In this document: positions 17,117 to 25,311 of the stretch, piece after piece
Numbering within the stretch: position 1 is the first letter of the stretch
How the letters are laid out: the number at the start of each line of letters is the position of its first letter
DNA from: DATDMG01 sp036518955
GTDB taxonomy: Bacteria > Actinomycetota > Actinomycetes > Actinomycetales > Kineosporiaceae
Assembly (NCBI GenBank): GCA_036518955.1
Contig: DATDMG010000248.1
Coordinates: forward strand, 1-59,316
Direction of reading: 5' to 3'
DNA length: 59,316 nt
The notes under the pieces: model-generated
The model's database searches: none
Seen by the model: the letters and a program-made list of their open reading frames with translations, nothing else
What the model was told of the DNA's origin: nothing
Made by a program: the position numbers and the translations under genes

Positions 17117-18128
17117 CGTCGCCACCCCTCGCGATCACGATCTTGCCGGATGCCTCCAGTGCCCGGATCTCGGCAACGATCTTGGCCTGGGCCTCCTCCA
17201 CCTCGGACAGGCGTTTCGCGCCGAGCAGCTCGATCTCGTCCGCGAGATTCTCCGCGGCGCGGGTGGAGAGGTTACGCATGATCTTTTCCCGGACGGCGGC
17301 GCTGACACCCTTGAGGGCCATGGCCAGATCGGTGCTCTGGACGTTCCGCAGCACCAGCTGGATCGCCTTGTCGTCCAGCTGGGTGATGTCCTCGAAGATG
17401 AACATCTTCGCCCGCACCTGCTCGGCGAGGTCCGGGCTGACGGCCTCCAGGCCTTCGAGGATCATCCGCTCGGTCGACCGGTCGGCCCGGTTGATGATGG
17501 CGACGAGCGGCTCGACGCCACCCACCGCGGAGAGCTCCTGCGGGCCGAGGACGGTCGACATCCGGCGATCGAGCTCCTTCTCCACCAGCCGGATCACGTC
17601 CGGCGAGGCGCGTTCCATCAGGGCGATCCGATGCGCGATCTTCGCCTGGAGCCGCTGGTCGAAGCCGGACAGCACGATGGCCGACTGCTGCGGCGACAGG
17701 TGCGCCAGGACGAGCGCGATGGTCTGCGGGTGCTCGTCGGCGAGGAACGTCAGCAGCTGCCGGGCGTCGGCCCGGCGCATGCTCTCGAACGGCATCTCGG
17801 CGAGGGTGGCGCCGAGGCGCTCCATGATCTCGTCAGCGCGCTCCTGGCCCACGCTTTCCGCCAGCAGCTGCCGGGCGAGGTCGAGGCCGCCGCGCCCGGC
17901 GACGTCCGCGCTCGACAGCCAGGTGCGCGCCTCCAGCAGGACCGAGGTGGCATCGTCGTGCGTCACCTCCCGCAGCCGCACGATCTCTGCGGTGAGATCC
18001 TCGACCATCTGTTCCGGCAGCCGGGCCATCACCTTGACGGCTCGGTCCCGGCCGAGCTGGACGAGCAGGATGGCGGCCTTGCGCAGGCCGGTCATCCCGA
18101 TCGCGGAAATACTCTGCGAGATCGCCAC
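17100..18128 (-). CDS. fliG: Flagellar motor switch protein FliG
   Basis: FliG is the rotor protein that contacts MotA and sets direction. The 342 residues from GTG 18128 include GLRKAAILLVQLGRDRAVKV, the EHPQTIALVLAHL motif, the FESMRRADARQLL block, and the C-terminal domain with VLRNVQSTDLAMALKGVSAA then EKIMRNLSTRAAENLADEIE, which carries the charged torque residues. Length and domain order are standard. Confidence 0.97.
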   Translation of the reverse strand: MAISQSISAIGMTGLRKAAILLVQLGRDRAVKVMARLPEQMVEDLTAEIVRLREVTHDDATSVLLEARTWLSSADVAGRGGLDLARQLLAESVGQERADEIMERLGATLAEMPFESMRRADARQLLTFLADEHPQTIALVLAHLSPQQSAIVLSGFDQRLQAKIAHRIALMERASPDVIRLVEKELDRRMSTVLGPQELSAVGGVEPLVAIINRADRSTERMILEGLEAVSPDLAEQVRAKMFIFEDITQLDDKAIQLVLRNVQSTDLAMALKGVSAAVREKIMRNLSTRAAENLADEIELLGAKRLSEVEEAQAKIVAEIRALEASGKIVIARGGDDALVE

Positions 18129-18140
18129 GGTGGCCGCCCG

Positions 18141-19742
18141 TCAGTTCTTCCGCTGGCCGAGCCAGCTCTGCACGATGAGGGCGATCTCCTCGGGTTGCTG
18201 GTCGACGAACTTGCCGACCTCGTCGCGCAGCAACTGGCGTTCCAGGCTCGAGTCGAGCGCCTCGTCGGTCGCGCTCAGCTCCCGGGCACCCGCACTGATG
18301 GCGAGCTGCTCGCCCATCGTGTCCAGCAGGACGGGCCCGTGGTGTACCGGGGGCAGGTCGGACGCGACCGCCTCGAGCTGCCGGGGCGTGGCGCGGCGGC
18401 TGCGGCGCCGCCAGATCAGCAGCGCGATCAGCGCGGCCAGCACCAGGCCGGCCTTCTTGCCGAGGTCGATGTACGCAGCGGTCTTCGCCGCCGCCTGCGC
18501 GTCCTTCAGCTCCTTGGCCGCCGCTGCCATCGCCGTCGTGTCGAAGGCGATCCTGTTGACCTGAACGGAGTCGCCCCGGGTGGTGTCGATCCCGACGGCG
18601 GTGCTGACCAGGTTCGTGATGGTCTGCGTGTCGACGTTCGCCTTGGAGTCGATCGCGACCGCTACGGTGAGGCGCTTCGGGCTGCCGGGCGCGGCCGTGG
18701 TGTGGCTGGTGACGTCGCCGACGGCGTTGTTCACCGTCTGGTTCACGTGGACGTAGGTGCCGCCTCCGCCGCCGCCGGCGGCTGTCAGCGAGGGGTACGT
18801 CTGACCGAGCGCGCCCCCCGCGCCCGGGGAGCCGCCGTAGCTCTCGCTGCTGGTCGCCTGCACCAGCGGGGGTATCCCGGTCTGCGACAGGTAGCTGTGG
18901 CTCGTGGTCTCCCGGGAGTCGAAGTTCAGCTCCGCGTTGACGCGCACGATGGCCTTGCCGGCGCCGAGGACGCCGTCGAGCATCTTCTGCAACGCCATGC
19001 TCTTGGCGTCCTCGAAGGCCTGGGTCTGCTGGTCCGCCTCGCTCGCCGCGCTGACGGCTCCCGCCACCCCGTCCTCACGCACGGACAGCAGGTTTCCGTC
19101 CGCGTCGGAGACCGTGACGTCACTCGGGTTCAGCCCCGGCACGCTGCCGGCCACCAGCCGCATCACGGACCGGATCTGCGACCTGCTCAGGGCCGTCCCC
19201 GGTGCCAGGGCCAGCAGCACGGACGCCGTCGGGTGCTCCGCGTCGGTCGTGAAGACGTCCTTCTTGGGGATCGCGAGATGCACGATCGCCGTCTTCACCC
19301 CGCCGATCGCCTGCAAGGTGCGGTTCAGCTCGCTCTCCAGGGCGCGCTGGTAGGCGACGTTCTGCTGGAAGTCGGTCGCGGTCATTCCCTGCTTGTCCAG
19401 CACGGAGTAGCCGCTGCCCTCGCTGGTGTTCGTCAGCCCCTTGGCGGCCATCGCCACCCGCAGGTCGTACACCCGTTCCTGCGGCACCATGATCGTGTTT
19501 CCGGCGTTCGCCAGCTGGTAGGGCACGTTCTGGCCCTTCAGCTGGTCGATGATGGCGCTGGTGTCGGACGCCGAGAGGCCGGTGAACAGGGGCGACCAGC
19601 TCGGTTGGGCGGCCCATCGACCGAGCACCACGGTCCCCAGCGCGAGGGCGAGAACCGCCACCAGGATGATGCCACGCTGTCCGGGCGTGAAGCCGGCAAG
19701 CAGTTGACGCCCCCGGGCCGCCAACTGGTTCATCCGGTTCAC
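18141..19742 (-). CDS. fliF: Flagellar MS-ring protein FliF
   Basis: FliF builds the MS-ring, the first membrane structure of the basal body. The start chosen is GTG 19742 (VNRMNQLAARG) with a GGAG ribosome site, giving 533 residues. An N-terminal membrane helix (GIILVAVLALALGTVVLG) is followed by the YscJ/FliF domain (PLFTGLSASDTSAIIDQLKG; VPYQLANAGNTIMVPQERVY), a second ring-building motif (KQGMTATDFQQNVAYQRALE) and a C-terminal membrane helix near residue 435. The tail binds FliG. Confidence 0.96.
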   Translation of the reverse strand: MNRMNQLAARGRQLLAGFTPGQRGIILVAVLALALGTVVLGRWAAQPSWSPLFTGLSASDTSAIIDQLKGQNVPYQLANAGNTIMVPQERVYDLRVAMAAKGLTNTSEGSGYSVLDKQGMTATDFQQNVAYQRALESELNRTLQAIGGVKTAIVHLAIPKKDVFTTDAEHPTASVLLALAPGTALSRSQIRSVMRLVAGSVPGLNPSDVTVSDADGNLLSVREDGVAGAVSAASEADQQTQAFEDAKSMALQKMLDGVLGAGKAIVRVNAELNFDSRETTSHSYLSQTGIPPLVQATSSESYGGSPGAGGALGQTYPSLTAAGGGGGGTYVHVNQTVNNAVGDVTSHTTAAPGSPKRLTVAVAIDSKANVDTQTITNLVSTAVGIDTTRGDSVQVNRIAFDTTAMAAAAKELKDAQAAAKTAAYIDLGKKAGLVLAALIALLIWRRRSRRATPRQLEAVASDLPPVHHGPVLLDTMGEQLAISAGARELSATDEALDSSLERQLLRDEVGKFVDQQPEEIALIVQSWLGQRKN

Positions 19743-19975
19743 GCTGATCTCCGTTCCTGAGGGCGGCGACGCCGCAGAGGCCGGGCCCCGCGTCACCGCG
19801 TCCGAGCGAGTCGTCGCGGTTCCGACGTCCGGCTGTCGTCGCGGCCGAGGCGTTGCGGAAAGTGCTCGATGGTGGGTGGGAGGCCGCGGCGCTCCGGGCG
19901 CTGCTTTCCCTCGTCACGACGGGCTTCGCCGTCGTGCGTGCTCCTCGGCCCGGGCGGCGCCGGGCCGCCTCCCAC
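19743..19975. other. fliE-fliF gap with nested inverted repeats
   Basis: This 233-base gap interrupts an otherwise tightly packed block. A perfect 8-base hairpin (19915-19922/19929-19936, 6-base loop) is enclosed by a longer-range GTGGGAGGC/GCCTCCCAC pair (about 19876 and 19968). No convincing coding frame or sigma-28 motif was seen. It could terminate the flgB-flgC-fliE message or hold a promoter for fliF. Confidence 0.45.
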
Positions 19976-20362
19976 TCACAGGGGCATTCTCATGATGTCG
20001 TTGAAGGCGTCCAGTGCCTTGTTCCGTACGGTCGTCGCGAGCTCGGTCGCCGTCTGTGCCTGGGTGGCGGCGATGACGTAGTCATGGACGTCGGTGAGGT
20101 CACCGGTCGCCGCCTGCACGGCCTTGGTCGCCGCCGTGCGGTCGAGCGAATCCACTTCTTGCAGGGCACGGCCGACGATCCCGTCGAACTCGGCACCGCG
20201 ACCCGCGGCCCCGGGCTCGAGAGCGCCGGACGAGGCGACGGGCGACGCGCTGTCCAGGGCCGTCATCTCGGTCAGCATCCGCTGGCGGTACAACTGCGCC
20301 ATCTGCTCGGCGGCGCTGCCTGCGCCGACCGGCGCCACCGGGCCCACCATCGGGATCGCCAT
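19976..20362 (-). CDS. fliE: Hook-basal body complex protein FliE
   Basis: FliE connects the MS-ring to the rod. The start ATG 20362 overlaps the flgC stop as TGATG, giving 128 residues. The C-terminal half carries the family helices (DVHDYVIAATQAQTATELAT, VRNKALDAFNDIMRMPL). The N-terminal part is a non-conserved Ala/Gly/Pro region including AEQMAQLYRQRMLTEM. The flgB-flgC-fliE order is diagnostic. Confidence 0.94.
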   Translation of the reverse strand: MAIPMVGPVAPVGAGSAAEQMAQLYRQRMLTEMTALDSASPVASSGALEPGAAGRGAEFDGIVGRALQEVDSLDRTAATKAVQAATGDLTDVHDYVIAATQAQTATELATTVRNKALDAFNDIMRMPL

Positions 20363-20769
20363 CAGTCGTGCCCCATCCGGATCGCGGCCTCGTAGGTCTC
20401 CCGAACGCGGTCGACGTTGGACAGGTTCGCCTGGTAGCCACGCTGAGCCATGATCATGTTCGTCATCTGCTCGCCCAGGTCGACGTCCGGGACGCGCACC
20501 ATGCCGTTGGCGTCGGCCAGCGGGTGCTCGGGGGAGTAGACGAGCCGTCCCCTCGGGTCGCCCAGTTGGACGCCGACCTCGGTCACGCCCGCTCCGGATG
20601 ACCCGTTCTCGACCGCAGCCGCCAGGACGTACCGGGACTGGAAGGCCGCCCCGCTCGTCGGGCGCACGGTGTTGACGTTCGCGATGTTGTCGGAGATCGC
20701 GTCCATCCACGCCTGATGGACCTCCAGGGCCGAGCCGGAGATGCCCAGTGCCTCGAACATCCCGCTCAC
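20362..20769 (-). CDS. flgC: Flagellar basal-body rod protein FlgC
   Basis: FlgC is a proximal rod subunit. The 135 residues from GTG 20769 (overlapping the flgB stop as GTGA) contain MFEALGISGSALEVHQAWMD, ISDNIANVNTVR, the middle YVLAAAVENGSSGAGVTEVG, and the C-terminal VPDVDLGEQMTNMIMAQRGY QAN helix. The typical Asn-Ile-Ala-Asn-Val-Asn rod signature is present. Confidence 0.96.
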   Translation of the reverse strand: MSGMFEALGISGSALEVHQAWMDAISDNIANVNTVRPTSGAAFQSRYVLAAAVENGSSGAGVTEVGVQLGDPRGRLVYSPEHPLADANGMVRVPDVDLGEQMTNMIMAQRGYQANLSNVDRVRETYEAAIRMGHD

Positions 20770-21125
20770 GCACCTCTCGCGGCGGTGCGCAGCAGCGTGA
20801 ACCGGTCTCCGGTGGCGCGCAGCGCGAGGCCGTAGGCGAGCTGGGTGTTGACGGACGACACCGTCTCGGCGTTGAGATCCACGTTGCTGTAGGTCGGGCC
20901 CACGGCAGCGGTCGAGACGGACACGGTCGGCGACACGTCGAGCGGGTCCTCCCCGTTGCGCAGGGCCGACCTCAGATCCGACTCGAACGATACCGAGCGG
21001 GCCCGGAAGAACGGGGTGTTGACGTTGGCGATGTCGTCGCTGATGGCGCGTTGGCGCTCCGCGAGACCGTTGAGCGCGGCGTGGAGCGCGCCGATGGAGA
21101 AGTCCTCTAGCATCATGGACCCCAT
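20766..21125 (-). CDS. flgB: Flagellar basal-body rod protein FlgB
   Basis: FlgB is a proximal rod subunit and the first gene of the large minus-strand block. The 119 residues include LHAALNGLAERQRAISDDIA, NVNTPFFRARSVSFESDLRS and the C-terminal VDLNAETVSSVNTQLAYGLA. ATG 21125 is used here; ATG 21116 (MMLEDFS) is equally possible. No standard ribosome site precedes ATG 21125. Instead the leader holds a CCTCCTT stretch within a hairpin. Confidence 0.94.
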   Translation of the reverse strand: MGSMMLEDFSIGALHAALNGLAERQRAISDDIANVNTPFFRARSVSFESDLRSALRNGEDPLDVSPTVSVSTAAVGPTYSNVDLNAETVSSVNTQLAYGLALRATGDRFTLLRTAARGA

Positions 21126-21135
21126 GCCGGTCGAA

Positions 21136-21153
21136 GGAGGGGGTGGCCCCTCC
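21136..21153 (-). promoter_or_regulatory. Hairpin with anti-Shine-Dalgarno arm just before flgB
   Basis: GGAGGGG (21136-21142) and CCCCTCC (21147-21153) form a perfect 7-base stem with a 4-base loop. On the flgB message the 3' arm reads CCCCTCCTT about 10 bases before the ATG, where a ribosome site would be expected. It may restrict flgB translation. Confidence 0.4.
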
Positions 21154-21258
21154 TCGGTGGGTGGTCAGATCACTGGGTGCGCCGTTCCCTGGCGCCGGCG
21201 AGCGGTCCGTGCTCGCACAGGGATTCGTCGGTGGGCGGCGGGCACTTGAGTCCCGCCG

Positions 21259-21287
21259 GTCAGGTGACGCCCGTGTTCCACCGATCG
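21259..21287 (+). promoter_or_regulatory. Sigma-28-like promoter before the glycosyltransferase
   Basis: GTCAGGTG (21259-21266) is followed after 13 bases by ACCGATCG (21280-21287), ending 36 bases before the glycosyltransferase start. Spacing between TCA and CCGAT is one base longer than at fliC. The promoter for the divergent flgB was not identified with confidence. Confidence 0.5.
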
Positions 21288-21323
21288 GAGTAACGCCGAC
21301 CGCTCCGGCGGACGTCGGTTTCC

Positions 21324-22499
21324 GTGCGGCCGTCCTCCGGTTGCCGCCTCACACCGGGGCGTGGCGCAGCCGACGGGTCGGGCGTGCGACGACCTCGGCC
21401 GCTCCTCGCGGCGACGCTGATCGTCCGTGACGAGGCTCACCAGCTCACGGACTGCCTCGCCAGCCTCGACGGCGTGGTCGATGAGGTCGTGGTGTACGAC
21501 ACCGGCTCGCGCGACGGTACCCCGGACGTCGCCCGGCACGCCGGGGCCCGGGTGCTGCAGGGGTACTGGGACGACGACTTCGCTCGGGCCCGCAATGCCG
21601 CCCTCGAGATGACCCGTGCGCTGTGGGCTCTGATCGTGGACGCCGACGAGCGGCTCGTCGCCGACGGGCCCGTCCTGCGGGCGGTGCTGGCAGGCCATGT
21701 CCCCGGCCAGTCCGGTCCCGTGGCGGGGCCGGGCCTGCACGCGCGCCTCGGCGGGCTGATCCTCCAGGTGGTGTGCCGCGGCGTGGACGGCCGGTTCCAG
21801 GCCGGGCACGCCTCGGTGCGCGTCGTCCGGACGGACGGGGCGCGCTGGGAGGGCCGGGTGCACGAGGTGCTGCGGTTCGGGCGCCCCGATCTGGTCAGGG
21901 TCCAGGTAGCCGCGGACGTCGCCCGCCTGGACCATCTCGGGTATCGGGATGCGGACACCGTCCGGGCCAAGGCGGAACGCAACCTGGCGATCGCCCAGGC
22001 CGAGCTCGACCACCTCGTCGCCTCCAGGTCCCACGACGTGGCAACCGGCGCGCGAGTGCTCTTCGACCTCGCGAGGTCGGCCCTGGAGGTCGGGCAGCGA
22101 CAGCGGGCCGTGGACGCGCTGGAGACGCTGCGGGAGATCGCGCCCGAAGGGCCGCACCGCCGGCTCGCCACCGGGCTGCTGGCCCAGATCCTGCTCGACG
22201 TCGGCGGGTTCGAGCAGGTGGCCCTGGCGCTCGAGGCGGAGCTTCGCGCGGACCCGCGCGTCGATCGGCGGTTCACGGCGTGGATCCGGGCCCAGGCGCT
22301 GGCCGGCCTGGACCGGCGGGAGGAGGCCCTGGAGCTGCTGCGCGGTATCGACCGACTGGTCGATCACGCAGGCGTCGAGCAGCCGTTCAGCCCGGTGCTC
22401 CGGGCCCGGGCCGTGCTCGCCGCGCGTGCCGGTCACCTCGCCGAGGCCCGCGCCGCGTTGTGCGCGCTGGAGGACGGGATCGAGGTCGAGGGATCGTGA
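21324..22499 (+). CDS. Family 2 glycosyltransferase with helical repeat tail
   Basis: The 391-residue protein has an N-terminal GT-A domain of the SPBc2/WaaE-like family: LAATLIVRDEAHQLTDCLAS, VVVYDTGSRDGTPDVARHAG, then the DxD motif in LWALIVDADERL. From about residue 200 it continues in TPR-like helices (ARSALEVGQRQRAVDALETL; DRREEALELLRGIDR). It uses a nucleotide sugar to glycosylate an unknown acceptor. Location between flgB and the fliT-fliS-fliD-fliC genes, with a sigma-28-like promoter, makes flagellin glycosylation the best guess, by inference. GTG 21324 is the start given; GTG 21384 would fit the domain start better. Confidence 0.85.
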   Translation: MRPSSGCRLTPGRGAADGSGVRRPRPLLAATLIVRDEAHQLTDCLASLDGVVDEVVVYDTGSRDGTPDVARHAGARVLQGYWDDDFARARNAALEMTRALWALIVDADERLVADGPVLRAVLAGHVPGQSGPVAGPGLHARLGGLILQVVCRGVDGRFQAGHASVRVVRTDGARWEGRVHEVLRFGRPDLVRVQVAADVARLDHLGYRDADTVRAKAERNLAIAQAELDHLVASRSHDVATGARVLFDLARSALEVGQRQRAVDALETLREIAPEGPHRRLATGLLAQILLDVGGFEQVALALEAELRADPRVDRRFTAWIRAQALAGLDRREEALELLRGIDRLVDHAGVEQPFSPVLRARAVLAARAGHLAEARAALCALEDGIEVEGS

Positions 22500-22562
22500 T
22501 CCTTCGGGGTGGCTCGCGCTCGTTCCGCCGCGGCCGGTGTCCGGCGGCGGGTGGGTCGGCGC

Positions 22563-22880
22563 TCAGCTGGTGACGTCCAACGAGGTACCCACCTCGTGGT
22601 CCGGGATCGGGTTCGACCGGGGCCGTGGAAAGGCCAGGTTCTCCAGCCGGTCGCGCAGGGCGTCACGCCGGTCCTCGGCCCGCCGGGCGAGCGCGTCGAG
22701 GTCCTGGAGCAGGGTGCGGGCCGGCAGCAGCAGATGGTCCGGCAGGGGCCCGCCCTCCGGCGGGAGGCACGGCAGGTCGACGAACGCGGGGGCTTCGCCG
22801 GCGTCCAGGCGTCGCTCGAACTCCGCGGCCGCCTGGGTGAGGGACTCCAGCCACGCCGCCCATCCGTCCGGCTCGGTCAC
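22563..22880 (-). CDS. FliT-like small protein after fliS
   Basis: The 105-residue mainly helical protein starts at a GTG overlapping the fliS stop (GTGA). Sequence identity is not diagnostic: WAAWLESLTQAAAEFERRLD, then LLLPARTLLQDLDALARRAE and RRDALRDRLENLAFPRP. Position directly after fliS, the size, and the helical-bundle look agree with the FliT class of filament-cap chaperones. Function is inferred from context. Confidence 0.65.
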   Translation of the reverse strand: MTEPDGWAAWLESLTQAAAEFERRLDAGEAPAFVDLPCLPPEGGPLPDHLLLPARTLLQDLDALARRAEDRRDALRDRLENLAFPRPRSNPIPDHEVGTSLDVTS

Positions 22881-23293
22881 GCCGCGCCGTCGATGCCGAC
22901 CGGGGCCGTGCAGGTGGTGGCCGCGGTCGTCCGGGCCGCCTCGTGCCAGGCGTCACGCAGGGGCTGCACGAGCTCGCGGCAGTCGGCGATCCGCTGGGGC
23001 TGGCCGCGGAGCCTGGCCTGGTTCAGCTCACTGATGATCCAGAGGTAGATCCGGCCGAGCGCCTCGCCGTCCGGCCAGACCGAGACGTCCAGCGTGGCGT
23101 GCAGCTCGAGCAGGATCTCCTGCGCCTGGCCGAGTCGCTCGCCGGTCGCCGCGACGTCGCCGTCGCGCATCGCGGACTCGGCCACCGAGAGATCCTGCAC
23201 CAGCCGGTCGTACAGCATCGTGAGCAGGCGACCCGCGGGGACCGTCGCGGTGGCATCGCTGGCGTACCGGGCCTGCGCGAGTCCGTAGGACAT
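22877..23293 (-). CDS. fliS: Flagellin export chaperone FliS
   Basis: FliS binds the C-terminus of unpolymerised flagellin and delivers it to FlhA. The start ATG 23293 (MSYGLAQARY) follows a GAGGAG ribosome site, giving 138 residues. Conserved features are VPAGRLLTMLYDRLVQDLSV, ILLELHATLDVSVWPDGEAL and IYLWIISELNQARLRG. It is read downstream of fliD and overlaps the fliT-like gene. Confidence 0.95.
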   Translation of the reverse strand: MSYGLAQARYASDATATVPAGRLLTMLYDRLVQDLSVAESAMRDGDVAATGERLGQAQEILLELHATLDVSVWPDGEALGRIYLWIISELNQARLRGQPQRIADCRELVQPLRDAWHEAARTTAATTCTAPVGIDGAA

Positions 23294-23345
23294 CGGGTCT
23301 CCTCGATCGGGGGACGGGATGGGCATGCGCGAGGTGCCGCCGGGA

Positions 23346-25220
23346 TCAGCCGCCGGACGACGAGGACGACGCCGATGACGAGGGTGAGGCGCCGGTGAGT
23401 TGGGACAGCGCGGACGTCGCCGACTTCAGCCTCGCCAGCGACGTCTCCATCGCGGTGAACTGGAGAGTGAGTGTCCTGCGGTACGCGGTGAGGCGGTCGT
23501 CCCAGGCGTCGATCTGCTGCTGGAACCGCTTCACCTGCGAGGTCGCGCCGTCCTCGGCGACGACGACCGATCCGGTCGACGACGTGGTGGCCTCGCTCAC
23601 CAGCGTCGACAGGCGCTGCGCCAGGCCCGGGCTGTAGGTGAGCGACCCGACGTCCCCGCCGGTCGCCGCCACGTCCTGGCCGGTGCTGTTCACCGTCAGG
23701 GAGAGACCGACCGACCCGCCGCTGCCGCTCGCCAGGGAGAGGACGTCGCCCACGCCGGTCGCCTGCTGGCCGTCGATCGTCCCGGTGATGTCCGCCCCGG
23801 CGACCAGTCGCGTGCCGTCGACGCCGTCGAGGGTGGCCGTGAAGGCGCTGGCGGAGCCGCTCGCGGCCGCCGAGAAGGTGAGGTCGGTGCCGCTCAAGGA
23901 CGCAGTGATCCCCAGCCCCGCCGAGGCCGCCCGACTGTTCAGCTCGGCCACCGTGCTGGCGAGCGTGTCGGTATTGCTCGCCAGGTAGGAGACGGTGTTC
24001 GTCCCCCGCGTCAGCGAGAGGGTGCGGCCGGCGATGGCCCCGCCGGTGGCCACCTGCCACTGTTCGGTGGTGGCGAGCGAGTCCAGGTGGACCGCGTAGG
24101 TTCCTGCTCGCGCGGTCTTCAGCGCGTTCGACACCGTTGCCGTCGTGGACGGCGCCCCCCCGGCCGCGGTGAACGTCGAGTTGCCTCCGAAGGCGTGCGC
24201 GACGGCGGTGGGATCCGCGGAGTAGGCGGACAGGAACGCCGAACGGTCGAAGGTCAGCTTGCCGTCCCTGGTGAGGGACACACCGGGTGCGTTCGACAAC
24301 GAGACCGCCGACAGGAGGTTCTGCTGGAGCGATCGGACCGTGGTCTCGCCGGTGAACGGCCCACCGGTCTTGGTCGTGGCGTTGTAGGACGTCTTGCTCG
24401 CGATGTCCGTCAGGATGCCGTTCGTGGCGTCCACGAGCTTGGACACCTTGTCGGCGATGGCGTTGCCGTCGGCCTTCGCCGCGACGGTGACTCCGCTCTC
24501 CAGCCTGCTCACGGTGAAGGCCAGGCCCGGGACGAGGTCGGAGAACGTGTTCGTGGTGGAGGTGACGGTGTAGGCGGTGTCCGGGTTCGTCCCCACCGAG
24601 ATCCTGGCGTCCGATCCCTGGGTGAGAACGGCCGTCCCGGCGAAGCCGTCGAGGCCGTCGAGGGTGAAGGACGACGCCGCGCCGGTGCTCTTCGACGTCA
24701 CCTGCAGGCGGTACTCGCCCGGAGCGGTGCGGACGGCGGTAGCGGTCAGCCCGGTGTTCGAGGAGTTGACCGCGGAGACGACGTCGCTGAGCGAGCCGGT
24801 CCCGACGTCGATGGTCGTCGTGGTGCCGTCACTGCGGGTGAGCGTCAGCGGGCCGTGCGCCGCGACGTCCGCCGGGGAGCTCAGCGTGGACGTCGAGATG
24901 ATGGTGTGCCCGGCGGCGAGGGCGGTGACGTCGAAGGTGAGGGAACCGGTCGTGTTCCCGGTCGCGGTCGCGGTCACGGACGTCGACGAGGACGTCGCGG
25001 TGGAGCCGTGCCAGTCGCTGGTCCTCGCCAGGTCGGAGGCGAGCGATCCGAGCGAGCTCAGCGAACCCACGAGTGAGGCGTAGGCGTCAGCGCGGTGCTG
25101 CACCGCTGACTGCTGCGTCTTGAGCAGCGTCTGCTGGTTGGTCTGCACCGCCACGAGCTGGTTGATGATGTTGGCGGTATCGAGACCGGAAACCGCCCCG
25201 GAGACGGTCATCTGGGACAT
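23346..25220 (-). CDS. fliD: Flagellar filament capping protein FliD
   Basis: FliD caps the filament tip and folds incoming flagellin. The 624 residues open with the family signature VSGAVSGLDTANIINQLVAV. The N-terminal coiled coil (VQTNQQTLLKTQQSAVQHRA), Ser/Thr-rich D2/D3 domains and a C-terminal coiled coil (QVKRFQQQIDAWDDRLTAYR; TLTLQFTAMETSLARLKSAT) follow. It ends in a Ser/Gly tail. ATG 25220 has a GGGAGG ribosome site. It lies 91 bases downstream of fliC, after a terminator-like hairpin. Confidence 0.96.
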   Translation of the reverse strand: MSQMTVSGAVSGLDTANIINQLVAVQTNQQTLLKTQQSAVQHRADAYASLVGSLSSLGSLASDLARTSDWHGSTATSSSTSVTATATGNTTGSLTFDVTALAAGHTIISTSTLSSPADVAAHGPLTLTRSDGTTTTIDVGTGSLSDVVSAVNSSNTGLTATAVRTAPGEYRLQVTSKSTGAASSFTLDGLDGFAGTAVLTQGSDARISVGTNPDTAYTVTSTTNTFSDLVPGLAFTVSRLESGVTVAAKADGNAIADKVSKLVDATNGILTDIASKTSYNATTKTGGPFTGETTVRSLQQNLLSAVSLSNAPGVSLTRDGKLTFDRSAFLSAYSADPTAVAHAFGGNSTFTAAGGAPSTTATVSNALKTARAGTYAVHLDSLATTEQWQVATGGAIAGRTLSLTRGTNTVSYLASNTDTLASTVAELNSRAASAGLGITASLSGTDLTFSAAASGSASAFTATLDGVDGTRLVAGADITGTIDGQQATGVGDVLSLASGSGGSVGLSLTVNSTGQDVAATGGDVGSLTYSPGLAQRLSTLVSEATTSSTGSVVVAEDGATSQVKRFQQQIDAWDDRLTAYRRTLTLQFTAMETSLARLKSATSALSQLTGASPSSSASSSSSGG

Positions 25221-25258
25221 CGCTGACCTCCCACGTCAGATGTCGGGGCGGGGACCTG

Positions 25259-25295
25259 GAGGCGGCGACCGGTCAGGACGATCGGTCGCCGCCTC
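25259..25295 (-). terminator. Terminator-like hairpin after fliC
   Basis: A perfect 13-base stem (25259-25271/25283-25295) with an 11-base loop starts 17 bases after the fliC stop. It probably terminates or attenuates transcription so that fliC message exceeds that of fliD-fliS. No T-run follows. Confidence 0.65.
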
Positions 25296-25311
25296 AGCTG
25301 TCAGGAATCGG

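Noticed and set aside
17019..19760. 913-codon plus-strand frame opposite fliG-fliF
   Set aside because: Antisense shadow; fliG and fliF are unambiguous on the minus strand.
21223..21250. Possible sigma-28 promoter for flgB (CTCAAGTG ... CCGACGAA, minus strand)
   Set aside because: The TCA-to-CCGA spacing is two bases shorter than in the other sites, so it was not annotated.
21143..21430. Plus-strand ORF with an AAGGAGG upstream in the flgB/glycosyltransferase gap
   Set aside because: It overlaps the glycosyltransferase in another frame and has no protein-like character; the AAGGAGG is one arm of the flgB leader hairpin.
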